Assembly: GCA_964577975.1 (NCBI GenBank)
Contig: CAZOBB010000130.1
Coordinates: 1-18,483, forward strand
From: JAOZMY01 sp964577975
GTDB taxonomy: Bacteria; Desulfobacterota; S145-22
Length of the DNA: 18,483 nucleotides
Reading direction: 5' to 3'
Shown piece by piece: positions 17,515 through 18,483 of this stretch. Position 1 is the first letter of the stretch; each line of letters begins with the position of its first letter. The translations under genes were made by a program, and so were the position numbers. The notes under the pieces are model-generated. The model searched no databases, had not been told where the DNA came from, and was given only the letters and a program-made list of their open reading frames with translations.

Positions 17515-17545
17515 AACCTATGACATAATAGCCGGGAAATGTCAA
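17515..17545 (-). promoter_or_regulatory. Possible sigma-70-like promoter for the - strand gene pair
   Basis: On the - strand a perfect TTGACA (17545-17540) is followed after 19 nt by TAGGTT (17520-17515), a poor -10 element at a long spacing. Transcription would start about 70 nt before ATG 17438. The weak -10 keeps this tentative. Confidence 0.25.
17521..17544. repeat. Small dyad TGACAT-N12-ATGTCA in the divergent intergenic region
   Basis: Half-sites 17521-17526 and 17539-17544 are exact reverse complements. They lie inside the possible - strand promoter and between two divergent genes, where an operator could act on either. Six-base arms can occur by chance. Nearby perfect palindromes ggttaacc (17511-17518) and caaccggttg (17584-17593) are also seen. 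The rest of the 230-nt gap holds nothing recognisable. Confidence 0.3.
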
Positions 17546-17661
17546 GCTTTTTGGCCGTATCTTCCGGAGATACAGTGCGTTTTCAACCGGTTGCCGGACT
17601 TTACCGAACGGATAAGTCGTGGTATGGAATTCAGCGAAGGATTCAATTCAGAATTTGGAAA

Positions 17662-17669
17662 GAAGGTGA
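17662..17669 (+). promoter_or_regulatory. Shine-Dalgarno GAAGGTGA-like site for the start at 17672
   Basis: The stretch agaaggtga ending at 17669 matches the extended anti-SD complement GGAGGTGA at seven of eight positions and sits just before ATG 17672. It selects this start over in-frame ATGs at 17468, 17498 and 17624. Confidence 0.55.
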
Positions 17670-17671
17670 CT

Positions 17672-18483
17672 ATGACAAACCAAGGATTGTCAATCGTTGT
17701 CCCTGTCTATAACGAGGAAGGCATGATTGGACAGACGATTCGTGAACTCTCGGCATTGGTAGCGTCAAGTTCTTTCCCTGTGGAGGTGATCGTCGTGGAT
17801 GACGGTTCAAATGATGGGACAAACCGAATTTTGCCCGAACTGTCTGCCGAGAATGTGAGGGTTGTCCGACATCCCATCAACAGGGGATACGGAGCCTCCT
17901 TGAAGACGGGAATCCTATGTGCCTCATATTCGGTCATAGCCATTACCGATGCAGACGGCACCTATCCCAACGAGCGTATCCCAGAGCTGTTTGAACAGTT
18001 ATGCCGGGAAGGGTACGATATGGTGGTGGGAGCCAGGACGGGAAGTGAAGTGGAAATCCCGAAAATCCGGAAACCGGCGAAGTGGGTCTTGAACAGGATA
18101 GCCGATTACCTGGCGGGCTTCAAGATCCCCGATCTGAACTCAGGCCTTCGGATTTTCAGGAGGGAGGTGGTGAAAAGGTTCATAAACATCCTCCCCGATG
18201 GATTTTCTTTTACAACGACGATTACGCTGGCAATGCTCACGAACGGGTATCGAGTGGCCTATGTCCCCATCAATTATAAAAAAAGGGGGGGCAAATCAAA
18301 GATTCGTCCTTTTTACGATACCCTGAACTTCCTGCAACTGATTATCCGCACCATCCTTTATTTCAACCCCCTGAAGATATTCCTTCCCATCAGCGGCTTT
18401 TTTATTCTTTTGAGCCTGCTGTTACTTTTCTATCGGATTTTCGTGGCGAAGGCCTTTGGCGTCACGGCGGTGATCATGTTCGT
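17672..18483 (+). CDS. Family 2 glycosyltransferase, GtrB/DPM1 type with C-terminal membrane helices (3' end outside window)
   Basis: The frame is open from ATG 17672 through the window edge (270 codons seen), so the gene is partial at its 3' end. The product starts directly with the family's first strand (LSIVVPVYNEEG), followed by VIVVDDGSNDGT (Asp43, Asp44), NRGYGASLKTGI, the metal-binding DxD motif Asp93-Ala-Asp95 in ITDADGTYP, VVGARTG, and NSGLRIFRR. A hydrophobic tail begins near residue 225 (LKIFLPISGFFILLSLLLLF), as in GtrB-like enzymes that link a sugar to undecaprenyl phosphate at the inner face of the membrane. It is divergent from the two large GT-C genes and may supply their donor; this is inference. 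It differs from the GT2 at 4171 in having membrane helices. Whether it starts another operon cannot be seen. Confidence 0.85.
   Translation, partial: MTNQGLSIVVPVYNEEGMIGQTIRELSALVASSSFPVEVIVVDDGSNDGTNRILPELSAENVRVVRHPINRGYGASLKTGILCASYSVIAITDADGTYPNERIPELFEQLCREGYDMVVGARTGSEVEIPKIRKPAKWVLNRIADYLAGFKIPDLNSGLRIFRREVVKRFINILPDGFSFTTTITLAMLTNGYRVAYVPINYKKRGGKSKIRPFYDTLNFLQLIIRTILYFNPLKIFLPISGFFILLSLLLLFYRIFVAKAFGVTAVIMF

Noticed and set aside
17511..17593. Short palindromes (ggttaacc, caaccggttg) as regulator sites
   Set aside because: They are short, differ from each other and cannot be tied to a known regulator; mentioned only with the intergenic region.
17468..17671. In-frame 68-codon extension upstream of the second GT2
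   Set aside because: The frame is open, but the added residues do not resemble the GT2 family, and a strong ribosome site lies directly before ATG 17672. A small chance remains that part of it is translated.

Overview
The window holds eleven protein-coding genes, almost without gaps, on a chromosome of moderate GC. The organism looks like a Gram-negative, probably anaerobic bacterium. Two lipoproteins, two oxygen-sensitive radical SAM enzymes and many polytopic glycosyltransferases point that way, and the frequent TTG/GTG starts and gene mix would fit a Desulfobacterota-like lineage. That placement is an inference; there is no rRNA or taxonomic marker. No tRNA, rRNA, CRISPR, insertion sequence or phage gene was seen.

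Region 1 (1-11133, + strand) reads as one operon of eight genes: a GT39/ArnT-like GT-C glycosyltransferase; a membrane protein with a spermidine-synthase-like SAM fold; a GT2 (polyprenyl-phosphate sugar synthase type); a cobalamin-binding-domain radical SAM enzyme; a DUF2079 membrane protein with an added C-terminal beta domain; two tandem SGNH-hydrolase lipoproteins; and a radical SAM/SPASM-like enzyme with a C-terminal beta domain. Gaps run from 2 to 36 nt, and Shine-Dalgarno sequences overlap the preceding stop codon at two junctions.

Region 2 (11126-17438, - strand) holds two tandem paralogous genes, each of 1053 codons. Each has an N-terminal GT-C membrane domain, then about 620 residues predicted outside the membrane, with beta-rich parts on both sides of a short TPR-like helical segment. 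The first region-1/region-2 junction is convergent, with the two stop codons sharing an 8-bp palindrome. Region 3 (17672 to the end) is a divergent second GT2 gene of the GtrB/DPM1 type, cut by the window edge. Between regions 2 and 3 lie about 230 nt without a convincing gene, holding possible promoter elements and a small dyad.

Taken together the window looks like a locus for building and decorating an envelope glycan or glycolipid. The two GT2 enzymes would load sugars on a polyprenyl carrier at the cytoplasmic face. The GT-C proteins would transfer them on the periplasmic side. The radical SAM enzymes and the SAM-fold membrane protein could modify sugar, lipid or precursor. The SGNH lipoproteins could trim or move acyl groups. 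The roles of the single families are established in general; the combined pathway and its product are inference.
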